From positions 5,190,940 to 5,254,939 of the forward strand of contig JAKSZU010000016.1 of the NCBI GenBank assembly GCA_026018925.1: 64,000 nucleotides of DNA. The letters run 5' to 3'. The translations under genes and the position numbers were made by a program. This document shows positions 20,531 to 33,125 of this stretch, in pieces. Under the pieces are notes generated by a model, which worked only from the letters and a program-made list of their open reading frames with translations, was not told the DNA's origin and did no database searches. Within the stretch, counting starts at the first letter, position 1, and every line of letters begins with the position of its first letter. The DNA is from Tupaia tana. Lineage: Eukaryota; Chordata; Mammalia; Scandentia; Tupaiidae.

Positions 20531-23100
20531 AAGCCACCTGCTCCAGGCCACACATCGATTCTGTGTGCCTCCGAGCACACTCTTCCTCATCAGAGAACTT
20601 GCTTCCCATGTATTCAGCAGCAAGGCAGCAGTGACGAGTACAGCCGTTTCTGTCTTGAAGTCACGTCAAATGTTTGAGTGTTGACTCTCTTCATCTTCAT
20701 CACTCACTTTAGAATGTATAGGCATATTTTGAGCGATATTTTCCTTGAAATGATTAGCCCTCTCTAATTTTAACCCTTACCTAATGGCATTCTAAAATAT
20801 CCTTTTGTCTCTGGTGTTTAAAAATCCAATTCACTCTGTAGACTGACTTTAAACGCAAATACGAGCATTGATTTCCTCATTTCACCACCTCTGGAGAACA
20901 ATTCATAAAGCACGGAAGTTCTAACTAGTCAATCAATAGTGACTACTTAAATCAGAGACTCAAAAAGTAGTCTATTATTAAAACATGTTCATCTGAAGAT
21001 GATGTTAAATGAGAGCACGAGAACTGATCCAGCCCATGATCCGTCGTCAGCTCCAGGAAATGGCCCGAGGAAAGAGCACGCTTAACCATATTTAGAGCTT
21101 TTCCTATTTTTGGTTCCTGCCCAAGGAGAAGTGGGGAAAATCCAATTTCTCAAAATCCATTTAACTATTATTAAGCAATTTATGGAAACAAGGCTAAGCT
21201 CTGAAATTGACAAGACATTTCCCCCCAACTATGATTGTACAAACCCAAATTGGCATTCAGCTGTCTCGCTTTGGCCTATGTTTGCCTACAGAGTAAATAC
21301 AGATCTGTATGAAGCATGGACTGCATAACTGAGACACCAGACTCATTAATTATTGGAAATGCTATTATCTTGTCCATTCTATAATCCTATTTCTGGAGTT
21401 AGTTACGTAATTTCACCCAGAACAGAAAAGGCAACTTTGACTTGAATTACATTAAAAATGGGCCTTTCACTAAATCAGGAAGAAAGATTTTTTTTTCTTT
21501 CCTAATGAATCATAATTGGAAAGCTGTAATAGGTGCATGTGTGAATATGGATGTGGAAGAGGAAATAAGAATGCCATTCATTATTGCAAGTAATTCAAAT
21601 ATTTAAAATCATACTTTATCACTCCAAGTTGGGATTTCAATTAGATCATTATTCATGTTTGCCTATTACTGTATTCTTAAAGTCAAGCTGTTTTTGGTAT
21701 TGGCAGGGGTTTGGATATTTATCTCTCCATCTAGATGATAATTTGAAGCTCAGGTCTCACAGTGGCAAGTCCGTGACTTAAACTTGGGATGTGGCTCTTA
21801 GTTCAAAATTCATTCCTTTCTGCTTTCTTCTTTCTCCAGGAGTGGTTCTGAAAAACCAAGAGATGACTTAGCAACCGGCCCGTGGAAGTCCTGCTGTTCT
21901 TTCTTTTCAATAAAACACCCATAGTGAGTAGATAAGGATACTGAGGAGTTTGCCTGAATGTTACAGTCTCCTCTCATCTTTGTTCATGGACATTTTCTTC
22001 AGGTAAACGAAGAACAAATGTGTTGGGACTTGTACTTTGCACTTTGAGAAAAGCACAAGAAGCCAGGAATGCTCTTTTCATAAATTGCCAAGTGTTATTG
22101 CCTGATACTGAATTGAAATGCTTAACTTAATACAGACCCAACAAATGCACAATTTATGCTTAGAATGCAGTGCTTTGCTGTTTCATGAGACGTGGCCCCA
22201 CGTGGACAAAGCACACGACCCCCGCGTGGCAGGTCGTCAAGGGGGCGTCACAGGTCTCTCCCCTGGCTGGCTGGTAGGACCTGGAATCTTGAAATCAGAG
22301 AATCACTCTTTCGCCAGAATGTTAAGAATCCTCATTAACGTGCAAATATCCCTAGAAGGGATAATATGGAATATTTTGCTGTATTAGCTATAAACACCTG
22401 AATAAGTGGAGGTCTAGTTTTCCTCACCAGGGGAAATATCCACTGAAGGGGAGGGCACCAAAGGTAAGTTTTGCCTATTTAACAATTTCGCCCAGAGCTG
22501 AACCTGAATATTACTATGAATAATAAGTGAAAAAAGAACTTAAATTCCATTAGCGAAGTGATTCTAGCCAATAGATTCTAGACCAGGAGGGGATGCTATT
22601 ATAAATCATTATTATTTTATGTTCGGAAAATGAATACACCGATGTTTACAGCAAGGGAAAATGCAAGCCAGCTTTAGCCTTTCCTCCCGAGGAAAGTGAT
22701 GAACTGGTATGCGCTTAGAAAATGCTGAATGTCTTCCGAGTCTAACCAACTCCATCCCCTCCTAAAATGTCCATATGTGAATTAGGCACTTTGCAGTTTT
22801 TTTTTTTTTTTTAAACTCAGCATTTACTGATCTTAAAAAGAATTACTAGTGTAAAAATATACCTTACCTTTGGAAGAAACCTGTTATAAGGAAAGGTGTG
22901 AACGAAATGCATTCTGTTTGTCTGACATATTGGAAGTGGCTTATTTCATGCAGAGGTGTTTATTTCCCTCCACTCTTTCCTCCTCCTGCTCCCTCTTTCT
23001 CCTCTTCTTGTTCTTCAGTTTAGGCGCAGTGCAGTTAAGTAAGATGGCTAAATGCCCTTCTAAAAGGTAGCCACTTTGTATGTCTTTCTCAACCTTTCTT
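20531..23100. other. SINE-free single-copy block
   Basis: About 2.5 kb with no recognised repeat apart from an isolated T18 run at 22798-22813. AT-rich, with clusters of TAATTA- and TTTCCT-like words around 20.9-21.4 kb. No gene found. Confidence 0.45.
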
Positions 23101-23377
23101 TCTTTCTTTTTTTTTGAGAGGTTTTTGCTATAGGGCGCGTGTGCTCGCCAGAAAGACAGAGAGAGATAGAGAGACAGAAAGTGAGAAATCACCCCCCCGC
23201 CCCGCCCGGGGTGGGTGGCCATGCCGCAATCCCTTCTCCTCCTCCATTCTCCTCTTGGGATCTTGGGCATGCATGCACACGTGTCTGGTGTGAGTTGAAG
23301 CCACCGGGTCCGGGACTCGAACCACAGTTGACTACATGGGAGTTCAGCAACATAGCCATTATGCCAACCGCTGGTCC
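23101..23377 (-). mobile_element. S1-long SINE, CpG-rich
   Basis: 'TATAGGGCGCGTGTGCTCGC', 'CCGCCCCGCCCGGGGTGGGT', 'GGGATCTTGGGCATGCATGC' and a head ending 'GCCAACCGCTGGTCC'. A 13-bp exact direct repeat, CTCAACCTTTCTT, is at 23088-23100 and 23378-23390. The preserved CpGs suggest youth. Confidence 0.93.
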
Positions 23378-23546
23378 CTCAACCTTTCTTTTCTTAGCTT
23401 AGCTAAGATGACTATGGAAAACTGAAGACTTATTCTTTAGCCCTTTGTATTCTCGGAACTCGGTGAAACAAAGTCAGTATTTCTCCGTTTACTTCTATCT
23501 CAGTGCCTCATAGGTGGAAGGTCCTTAATGTTTAAGAAATGGATAA

Positions 23547-23673
23547 GTCGAAGCCAGCAGATGGCATGGTGGTTCAGGTGCTGGACTCCCACATAGCCAA
23601 CCACGGTTCAAGTCCTGAACTTCGTGGCTTTCTCACTTCCCCTCTCTTGGTGGTCAAATTAAAAAATAATAAA
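23547..23673 (+). mobile_element. S1-short SINE, truncated CT tract
   Basis: Head 'CCAGCAGATGGCATGGTGGT', B-box-like GGTTCAAGTCC, a brief CT stretch, 'GGTGGTCAAATTAAA' tail. Exact 10-bp repeat AAATGGATAA flanks it (23537-23546 and 23674-23683). Confidence 0.9.
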
Positions 23674-23828
23674 AAATGGATAACTAATCTGATCATCAAG
23701 TTCTCAAAAATCCGATATATGACAAATTCTCGAGAGTTTTTTAAAAATGTGGATGTATTAAGATTGAGAATGAAAAAAAAATTAGTAGTATTTTGCCATT
23801 CAATGCATGTTTATAAAACAACAAATCA

Positions 23829-24095
23829 GGGACCTCCAGATGGCATCATGGTTATGTTGCTGGACTCTCACGCAGTTTACCACTGTTTGAATCCTGGACC
23901 CTGTGGCTTAAAACTCATGATTTCTTAAGACGCACGTGTGTACATGTGTGCTCAAGATCCCAAGACAAGAATGGAGGAGAAGGGATTGCAGCGTGGCCAT
24001 CCTCCCTGGGGCGTGATTTCTCGCTTTCTGTCTCTCTGTCTCTGTCTCTCTTGGTGAGCGCATATCCCCATAGCAAAAATCTCTGTCTGAAACAA
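23829..24095 (+). mobile_element. S1-long SINE
   Basis: Head 'GGGACCTCCAGATGGCATCA', 'GTGCTCAAGATCCCAAGACA', 'GAGAAGGGATTGCAGCGTGG', 'GGGGCGTGATTTCTCGCTTT', CT tract and 'CCATAGCAAAAATCTCT'. Confidence 0.88.
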
Positions 24096-25128
24096 ACCAA
24101 CAAAAAACCAAATTGATCTATGTCAGATGTAGAAGCCCTTTTAGATACTTGTGAAGGAGTGTAATAAGGCTTTTCAGGGATCCATTTTCCATAATGTTTA
24201 ATACTTGCAAACCACGAAGCCTACTCCTCTCCAGGTCTGCTACTCATTGCAGGGGAGGGACATGGCAAACTGCTTTGTCTTGACTCACTAATCAACTCTA
24301 CCTGGTAAATGAGAACAGAATCAGGATACAAAAAACATTTGGTAAAGTACTTTCCGTGTCCTAAATATTTAGGGAGCATATCACTTTTTTCTTCTACACA
24401 ACACTAACAATTTGTCTTTGTGTCACTTAGTCCCTTCCCAAGTGGCAGAGAAAAGATGAATAATATATGATGTCATGCCTCAATGATTCACAAAGCTAAA
24501 CCTGGTAAACATTCTATGCAAAGATTTGATTTTTTTTGTTCTTTAACATAATAGAGTCTAAGTGGGATTATTCTTACATGGGTGTTTTGGAAGACATTTT
24601 TAGAAAAGACGCAAGTGGATAGTTGCCTTAGAGTACTGAGAGTGAGAAGAGACAGCCTCGCTTCATCTCACATGTTGAAAGCGAGGTGTTAACATGGGGA
24701 TGTTAATGCTGATAGTCAGATAACTGGACGGGGGTCGGGGGAGGGTCACCAGGGAGAGCTGTTGGTCCTAGACGGAGAGAGCCGATAGTCTGCTCGTTTT
24801 GTGTGTGTTACCTGTACCCAGGGGCCTGATTCCATTCTCCTTATAAATCATCCCTGTAATGTATCTGATATCAGAACATTTCATACTTGAGAGACCCGAA
24901 AACATGAGTGGAGAAGGATACCACACTCCTATGAACACTTTCTGTGACGGCAGGCAATGGGAGCCAAGAACGGATGCTATTATACTCATTGGAAGAGATG
25001 ACATTCTAAAGGGAAGAACGCTGCTCATGGTATGGAACGGGAAGACCAAAGTTTCTTACCAGAGAAATGCATTCAGCTGGCATTGGCTGAGAAGGTCTGC
25101 AGCTGCCTCTTATTTTAAGCCAGTTTGT
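24096..25128. other. Single-copy DNA
   Basis: No repeat recognised. Short G-rich run near 24728-24745. Open frames 24768-25049 (minus) and 24859-25137 (plus) overlap each other, show no domain and are not called. Confidence 0.45.
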
Positions 25129-25137
25129 AAGAAGTAG

Positions 25138-25408
25138 GGACTAGCAGTTAGCGTAATGGCTATATCGCTGGACTCCCACGTAGTCGACTGCAGTTCGAGT
25201 CCCGGACCTGGTGGCTTAAACTCACGCCGGGCGCATGTGCGTGCGTGCCCAAGATCCCGAGAGGAGAATGGAGGAGAAGGGATTGTGGCGTGACCATCCC
25301 CCCGGGGGGTGATTTCTCGCTTTCTATCTCTCTGTCTCTCTCTGTCTGTCTGGCGAGTGCACGCGCCCTGTAGTAAAAACAAAAAACAAAAACAAAACTC
25401 TCCAAAAA
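25138..25408 (+). mobile_element. Young S1-long SINE with intact promoter boxes
   Basis: Head 'GGACTAGCAGTTAGCGTAAT', B-box-like GTTCGAGTCCC, CpG-rich middle ('CTCACGCCGGGCGCATGTGC'), CT tract, 'GAGTGCACGCGCCCTGTAG' and a long A-rich tail. Exact 9-bp repeat AAGAAGTAG at 25129-25137 and 25409-25417. Confidence 0.93.
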
Positions 25409-25419
25409 AAGAAGTAGAA

Positions 25420-25917
25420 TGCTGCTTATTCTACCAAAGCTTACACAGAAGAACGCATTGTAGCCCGAGAGCAGCTCTGACGGTGAAGACCAAATGACCC
25501 AACTGAAATGCGGCTGCTCCCTTTCCCTAAAGAACCTTCTCTGGGTCACAGACTAGGTGCTGTGGCTTTCTTTCCTTTTCCTGGTCAGGTCCTGGCAGCA
25601 CTGGGCTGTCGCCTTTATGGCTGGTCATTTGTCACTCTCCAAGATAACTGTTTCAGATTGTTCTATGACCAGGAAGGCAGTGGGACTACCCGCTGAGGCC
25701 TGATGTCTGAACCTAGGAGGCTCCTCCCTGTGGGCCGGGCACTACCCTTGAAGGCCTGTGCTTCCAAAGAGAGCCAGAATTATAACCATCTTGTTTTGCT
25801 CTGTTTCATATTGATGTTATAGTCTGCTAAGTATGGAGTTGTTGTTTGAGAATTAGAGAGAGAAGAGAACTGGGGATTATGTTGTTATATGTTCTCTGAG
25901 AGAGTGCCACTTTTTTT
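25420..25917. other. Single-copy DNA
   Basis: No gene or repeat recognised. Confidence 0.45.
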
Positions 25918-26125
25918 CTTTAAAATAATTATTTATTTTATTTTATCATTATTATTATTATTATTATTTTAAATTTTCTATAGGGCACATGCCCTCACTA
26001 GAGAGAGATACAGAGAGAGAGGGAGAGGTAAAGTGAGAAAGTAAGCCTCCAGGTCCAGGACTTGAACTACAACCAGCTATATGAGTCCAGCACCTTAACC
26101 ACCATGCTCCCTGTTGGCTCCCACC
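25918..26125 (-). mobile_element. S1-short SINE with ATT-repeat tail
   Basis: T-rich tail grown into (ATT)n (25946-25968), then 'CTATAGGGCACATGCCCTCA', GA tract, 'CCAGGTCCAGGACTTGAACT' and a head ending 'CTCCCTGTTGGCTCC'. No middle block. Confidence 0.87.
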
Positions 26126-26300
26126 ATTTTGTTTGCAAATAAAGGGACAAAAATTTATGCTCATTGTTTAGGCTAGTATTTCCAATGTTTTTCTCAAGTT
26201 TCTAGTAGTTTTTGGCTTCATGATACCTTTCACGTTACTCTGGTTCTGCAGATGCTTTGTGAAACCTCTAGATGTACACACCCCCACAAATTAGAATTAA

Positions 26301-26347
26301 TTTTGTCCTGAGTGTTTTTTTTCTTTCTTTTTTGTCCTGAGTGTTTT
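26301..26347. repeat. 18-bp direct repeat around an 11-bp T/C insert
   Basis: TTTTGTCCTGAGTGTTTT occurs at 26301-26318 and exactly again at 26330-26347, separated by TTTTCTTTCTT. This has the form of a target-site duplication enclosing only an A-rich tail on the minus strand. Confidence 0.85.
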
Positions 26348-26489
26348 GAGATAATTACAAAATTAAGGTGGTCAGGGACTGTTCGTTTCATTCATGCTTC
26401 ATTGAGTAGTTTCTGTTGTTGGTTGATTGATTTTTGAAGGACATTTTCTGCCATTGACTAAACATCACGAAAGGTTTTTCTCCTTCATG

Positions 26490-26669
26490 AATTTATTTTT
26501 AAAATTTAGTTTATCATTATTATTGTTTAATTTGACCAGAGAGAGGCAGAGAGACAGACAGAAAGAGAGAGAGAGAGTGTGAGAAAGCAAGCCACCAACT
26601 CCGGGTCTCGAACTGTGGTCAGTCATGTGGGAGTTCAGTGCCTTAATTACCACGCCACCTAACTGGCCC
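26490..26669 (-). mobile_element. S1-short SINE
   Basis: T-rich tail, 'TTTGACCAGAGAGAGGCAGA', GA tract, 'CTCCGGGTCTCGAACTGTGG' and a head ending 'CCACCTAACTGGCCC'. Exact 10-bp repeat CTCCTTCATG at 26480-26489 and 26670-26679. Confidence 0.9.
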
Positions 26670-26923
26670 CTCCTTCATGGAAGTTTTCATGCCGAACCCA
26701 CTTTGCTCAGTTTTCTTTGACTCAAATACTTGCATTCTACAGAGAATGAACATTGTAACCTGTGGGGTCTTCCTGCTGTCCAGGAACTCTGCTGACAATG
26801 AGCTGTTTGGAAGGAGTTGGCGGTGGGTTAGTGTGGGGCTGGGAACGAGATGAAGAAATGCCTGGTAACCATCGTGAGTGGATCGAATTCCTCGCAGGAC
26901 GCAAAATAAAAAGACTTGGATTG

Positions 26924-27190
26924 GGAACCAGCAGTTGGCATAATGGCTATGTCGCTGGACTCCCACGTAGTCGACTGTGGTTTGCGTCCTGGACCTGGTG
27001 GCTTAAAACTCAAGCCGGGTGCATGTGTGTGTGCGTGCCCAAGATCCCGAGAGGAGAATGGAGGAGAAGGGATTGCGGCATGGCCATCCCCCCCGGGGGG
27101 TGATTTCTCGCTTTCTGTCTCTCTGTCTCTGTCTGTCTGGCGAGCGCACGTGCCCTATAGCGAAAACCTCTCAAAAAAATAAATAAATAA
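26924..27190 (+). mobile_element. Young S1-long SINE
   Basis: Head 'GGGAACCAGCAGTTGGCATA', A-box region and B-box-like GGTTTGCGTCC, 'GTGCGTGCCCAAGATCCCGA', 'GCGAGCGCACGTGCCCTATA' and a tail of AAAT units. A 17-19-bp near-identical flanking repeat (26905-26923 and 27191-27207) bounds it. Confidence 0.92.
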
Positions 27191-27207
27191 AATAAAGACT
27201 CAGATTG

Positions 27208-30200
27208 AAGAGTCACTGTGCCTACATCAGCTTTTAAATAGGACCGTCTTGCAGGGCGGAGGAGAGAGAGGGCTAATTTCTCAGAGTTGAATCAGAATAA
27301 GTGGTTTGGGGAATCTCTTTGGCTTAACGAGATAAAAAGGCACTTATTTGACTCTGAAAACACAAGTTTCATCCTCTATCTTGAGTTCATTACCGGCTCT
27401 ACCCTTTATCAAAATGGACCACACTGCAATGTCGCAGGGAAGCAGGCTGCATTTCTGTCACGGTGCGGCACGGGCGGCCCGGATAATAAGGCGCAGGCTT
27501 ACAGATTGATAAACACTACTTGCCACGGTCCAAGAAAGACTGGATTCATTGTCTCCATCAAATATCAGGAACCAGGGATAAATATAAAAATTTCCAGGAA
27601 AAAAAAAAAAAAAAACCTGCCCGTGGAACTCAGTGAGGTGAAAGATGTCATCATTGAAAGTCATCTTCACTTCCATATCACATTGTCAGAGGGCTCCTGG
27701 CTTGTCATCCCTCTTTCCCACAGGCTGCCAGAGACGCGCCTGAACTGTGTCCTCACGGCTTGTTCTCTGTTCTGATCCCCTCGTTTGCTTCTGCTGCCTC
27801 TGAGGCTGGCTATGCTAACACACGTTCACTTGTTCTGGTCCTCACGGCGTTCCTCGATAGTCTTTGAAACCGCTTTCCCTATTCCATGCCTTTCGTTCCC
27901 AACTGTTCTCACATACTGGCCAATGCCTTTCAACGAAAGTGTCTTGAGAACATCTCTTCTGTGTTCAGCAGATGGTGCAGGACTGCTGCCTTCGCTGTCT
28001 CTAGCAATCCCTGTGGTTGGTGAGTAGGGGGATGCATTTGTGAAAGCAGCAGGATACAGGGTGCAGAGAAGGTTCTAGAGTCATCAGCGACTGCGTTGGC
28101 ACTCCTGGATGTGGGGGGAGAGGAGGAGAACATTTGGAGAGAAATGGATGAATTGGTACATATCTAATTAGTACTTTCTGTCTTAGGCAACAGACTCACT
28201 CAGAAGAGATGCCGGCTAGGACGGGCGGGCTCAGCCAGGGATCTGCTCGGTCTGCTCAGGAGGACTGCACAGTCTTTGCTGTGAGGTGTCTTCTCTTTGC
28301 TCCATTCTATGACTCATACCCCTGACCCTTCTCTGTATGTCCAGTTCAGACCGCAGAGGGTCACTTGGGCTAGCTATTTCCCATTGACCCTGCTAGCCAG
28401 GCCTATTCAGGACCCAAAGCTGGCCCTGATGGACAACCCTTCTGCTGCCTGTTCGTCCTCTCTGTGGCCGTCCTCCAAGAACAGCACAAGGTGCTACTGG
28501 GCAGTAGCCAGGTGCAGGCTATATAGCTACGCTTGCTCCAGCAACACATCACCACCGTGCAGTTCAGTATGGATGTACAAGATGCGAAACAAACCGAAGC
28601 ATGGCGAGGACACAGGCCTTAGAGTATTTTATCAAAATAGCAAGTGGCGGACATATTGGCCATGAAAAAGGTGAGGAATCTGTTGAGGCAGATCTGGAAG
28701 AGGAAAAGACCCTTGAGTGCGATGACTGAATTACATTCTAGGTTAGGAGACAGGGACATTAGGCCATGCAGGGCAGGGTATGTCAGGCATGTTTTAGAGG
28801 TTAATTAGAACAAGAAAGAGACATGGAGATCAGGAACAAATTTTTTTTTTTTTTTTTGTCCCTTTCTTGGCATGTACATGAATTATTCACTCTATACTGA
28901 ATTCTCTGCCATGCATTTTTGCAAGGGCAGGTGGTTTCTTCTCACAGTCTTCCACAGAAATATTGGAGAGAGGATATTCTCCCCTTTCAGTGTCTTGAGG
29001 GCTTGGGGTTGTATATCATTAAGGAGACTGGGGAAAGGACAAGGAGATTTTCATGGCTGGGCCACTTTACCGTTTTCCTTTGCGTTGGGGATGGAGTCAT
29101 TCCTATGGGCTTGCACCTGTTAAACTCTTCGCTGGCCTGGGACTGAATTTCATACTAACTTCTCTGTGGATCCCAAGTGAGCAAAAATCTCCCATTATTA
29201 AGAGATCCCCAAACTTTAACCACCCATCGAAGACAACTAGAGGCAATGCTGTATACATAGCTGTCTTATTAATATAAATACCCAAAGATCTTAATATAAA
29301 ATTGAAACTTGAACTAAAAAGAAAATTGAGCCTGAATAGTATATGCATTTTTGCCTCTTAAGAATATTCTAGAAATGACATTTTGGTAGAGCAAAGAAAA
29401 ATATTTCATTAAAAATTTACTCTGCACAAGAAAACGGAATTCTGTGTGAACAAAATATGATCTTTGCACAGTGTATTATTTGCAGGCTGTGACATTTCAG
29501 TTTCCACAGAAACAGGTGACTTTGTCCCGTACTCTATAGAGCCGTATGTGCTGCTGGGTTCTTAATGGATGCTCTTTGATGAGGAGGTCTCACTAACTGT
29601 GCGACTGAATGGACTTAACTTTCTCTATATTAAAATGCAGAGTTGTAGAGTGAGTCATTTTTATTCCCTCTACACCCAGTGATAAGTTGCTTTATGTGGT
29701 CACATGTGTACTAATTTTCTGGGCACCTTAAGATGACAGGTGTGCAGTCTGGAAAGAGTCATATATACAGAAATGCGGGCTAGAATGAGCACCCTGGAAT
29801 CAATGTGCTTGCATTATTTTATTTTTCTATTTTGCATTTTTAATATTCAGTACAACTGTTATGAAACCTATTTTTGTCTTGTATGAAGCCAATTAAATTT
29901 TAAGCTAGACCAACTCAATAAAAATGAATTTGGAAAATATAATCAACACAGCAAAAGGGAAGCTAAATGTGCATTCAGTCAAAAAAATTACACATTTTTC
30001 TTGCTCTGCTGAGAGAGGCTACTGGGGTGGGATATTCTTGGCATTTGTTCATTTAAAGATAAGGATAACTCCCTTCACACAGCCCTGAGAACAGGATGCA
30101 ATGAGAATTTCATCAAAGGCTGTGTAATCCCGTAAACATGTTCTTGGGAGTTACAGAAATTCTTACCCATCCTCACGTAATTTTGCATGCAACCTCCATG

Positions 30201-32769
30201 GAAGAGTCTTCTAATTTGTGTTGGATGAATGATGTCTTTTTCTAATTAGGCAGATGCTTCCGTTTTAGCTGAGAACTGGAAGACAATGTCTAATTGAGCT
30301 TTTTTTCGGTTTTGTTTTTGTTTTTGGACAGTGCTAGAATTAGCCTTGGAATTTAGTCTTCTGATTGACTCGTGTTCTAATTAAAACCCAATTTGATTGA
30401 TTCTGCTCATGCCTTTCCATAGGAAACACAGAACCGCTTCCCAGATTCGCAACATGTTGAATTTGCTGACTCCTCCTGATTTCCCTGGCGTGCTCTGCCA
30501 TGCCCAGTGCTCCGTGCAGGACCCCATCTGCAGTGAAGTGTGTGCTTTCTTCAGCTCTGATGCCGACCATCATCCCACCTTGCCTTTTATTATCCCTTCG
30601 TTGTAATGTGTATTGACGTGCAATTATGAAACAGGATCGTATGGAGTAAATATGTTGATATTGCTAGTTTCCATGACCTTAATACTTTACATATAGAGAG
30701 GAAAGGCATAGCCAGAACACAAGCAGGCGTAAGATGGCTTTTTATTTTTTTTCTTTAGCTTTAAGACTTGGGGAAGTACTATTATCCTAAAAATTAAATT
30801 GGCTTGTCTAATGCATGCAGATGGCAGTGCCTTGTGCTAGATACAGCTGTCATTTTCATCCTCAAAAGGAAGGAGGGGAAGCATCAGCAGCTCACCTGCA
30901 GCATACAACTTGGAAAGGTGAGCGTTTCGCAGAGAGTATGAAAGTCTGGTGGAAGTAATTGCATCTGCATAAAATAAGATCTCTTCTTTTTAGGAAAAAA
31001 GAATTTTCAGTATACATCATCACCTGGGTTATTCCAAACATGCTTTCAATTTTAGGAGGAAAAAAGCAATTTGTATCTATTAGAAATACCATTATTTGCT
31101 TTCATGTTGGACTAAGGAAGCCGTGATGTTTGTAGTCACTTGGATGAATCCTCTCCCTTTTTACATGCATTATCCTAAGAGGATGTGCATCCACTGGCCC
31201 AAGATAGAATTGACTTTCTTCTAAGGGCCCATCTGTTTCCATTAGGTATGTCTGTCCAGCTCTCCATTCTGTCTAGTGTATCTCTTTCTATCGAATTGCA
31301 AGGTTTTTACTTTGTCTTCTTAGTTTTGCTAAGTGCTTCATGAATTAAATGCTGGAACATGTATAAATAGGTCAAACATTTCATCCTTATCTTCAAATAA
31401 TGTATTTGCCCTCCTGCTTCATTTAATATCCATACAGTGACGATACCAGCCTGGGACTGGTTGCTTATTGTGAAGGTCTAATGAATTTATAGTTTCTGAT
31501 ATCCAAGGCTGTTTGTTTTTCATTAGATAATGCAGATGAAGGGAACAGAGAAATCACACTTTGCATCATAAAGGGGAAACGAGGCTCCCTTAGAAAGCAC
31601 CATCCCCAGCAGATTGCTGAGCAGTCTCTGGGCTTATTTTGCAGTGTGCGTAGGCCCATTTGCTGGAGAGAGGCAACCAGGATGAGTTCTGCCAGGAATG
31701 GGAAAGAAGGCCTCGCTGCTGCCACACCGGAGAACTTTCTTCCAGGGCATCGTGTGAATCTGCTTTGGCTATTTTTCAAGCCTGCATTTATGCCTGGTCA
31801 ATAACAGGGAAAAAAAATCTGTTATTAATTACAATAATTTGAAAGGAAGTTCAAACTGACCTCCAGCAATCTGGCTTGGCAGCACAAAGGCTTTTGCCAC
31901 TCAGATCTTTGTACTTGCCTGAGCACAAACGTTCTGCTGACCAGAGTGGGCAGTATTTTGCAGAGAAATATACAGCCTTGTGCAATTGCTATGTGACAAG
32001 AAAGGTGGTTTCAAAGGATTGTTAAAGCTTCTATCTTGGAGTGTTTAATAAGTGTTCTTTGTAAAGGAGTCAAGTTCTACCATGTACTGTAGTCACAGTT
32101 CGGAGTGTGAACTTGGATTTCCAAATGTTAATTTTACCTTGAAGTGATGTGCTCCTGTGCCTGAAGATAAATAACTGTTTGGTTGCAGACAGCAGAATTA
32201 AGTAATTTCAGGAAACGAATTACCATATTGACCTTGGGTAGACCTGGCATGACAGCTTGCTGAGATGGGGCTGTGGCTAAACTCCTGTCTTGTTTTTATC
32301 ATTTAGGATCCACCTATTCTTCTAATTTACTATCATGTTGTTTTGATAAAACAGATTGCTTGAGTTATATTTAATTGGATGTTCATTTCTTCTACTTTTC
32401 CTGGAAGTGTGAGCAAATTCAACAATCCAAAGGTCTGCAAGGGAGTGGAGGCTAAAGATAGAGCTCTTTGATCACGGACGCAGGCTCTGAAAACCAATGA
32501 GTTACACAGTGATGCACCGAGTGGGAGGTTGGATTAGAGGGTCCTAGGTTTCTTTTCTATCCTGCAGACTGGTCCTGTGTATTTCAGAAGAGATGGGAAA
32601 CCCACCCTTTCTAGGTCTTGCCTTGAACATTCTCAGGAGCCCACCATGCACTGCTGGCTCCCGAGCCACCTTCACCCCCTCTGTGAGTCGGGGGGGAGCA
32701 GTACCTTGTGGGGGCACAGGTGTTCAAGTCTGTTCTTAAAGCCAGTACCTAAGTTGCATAAGCAGAAAC
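27208..32769. other. Longest SINE-free, mostly single-copy block
   Basis: About 5.5 kb (6.4 kb with the next LTR) without any lineage SINE. It holds isolated homopolymers (A18 near 27600, T16 near 28842) and many AT-rich words. An open frame of 162 codons at 27287-27775 crosses the A-run (giving a Lys string) and shows no domain. No gene is called. Confidence 0.5.
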
Positions 32770-33125
32770 CTCCTGTCTTAGTTTCTTTTGGCATTGCCCA
32801 CAGAAATACCCGAGACTGTGCGATTTATAAAGAAAATACAGGTTGATTTACAAAACTCATGATCTGGTAGCTAGAAAATCCCAAGGCATCACAAAATGGT
32901 GGAAGGCAGAACTTTTAGAAGACCTGAGCATAGTCTGTATCTATGAGTTTCTCCTGTTCTGGTCTCATTTATTCTACTTCTAAATCAGTACTCCACCACA
33001 CTGACCTCATCACACCAAAAAGCCCCAACGTCATCTGAAGGGATGAAGTTCTCACTTAACACCTTTATGATGCAATCAAGTCCAAACACATGAATTTGGG
33101 AGAGATGTCCAAACTATAGCTCCTC
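32770..33125 (-). mobile_element. Antisense MaLR LTR
   Basis: 'TGTCTTAGTTTCTTTTGGCA', 'GAGACTGTGCGATTTATAAA', 'ATGATGCAATCAAGTCCAAA' and 'GAGATGTCCAAACTATAGCT' match the reverse complement of a MaLR LTR. Internally decayed. Confidence 0.65.

Noticed and set aside
27287-27775. 162-codon plus-strand open frame
   Set aside because: It runs through an A18 homopolymer giving a Lys string, shows no domain, and lies in DNA without other exon signals.
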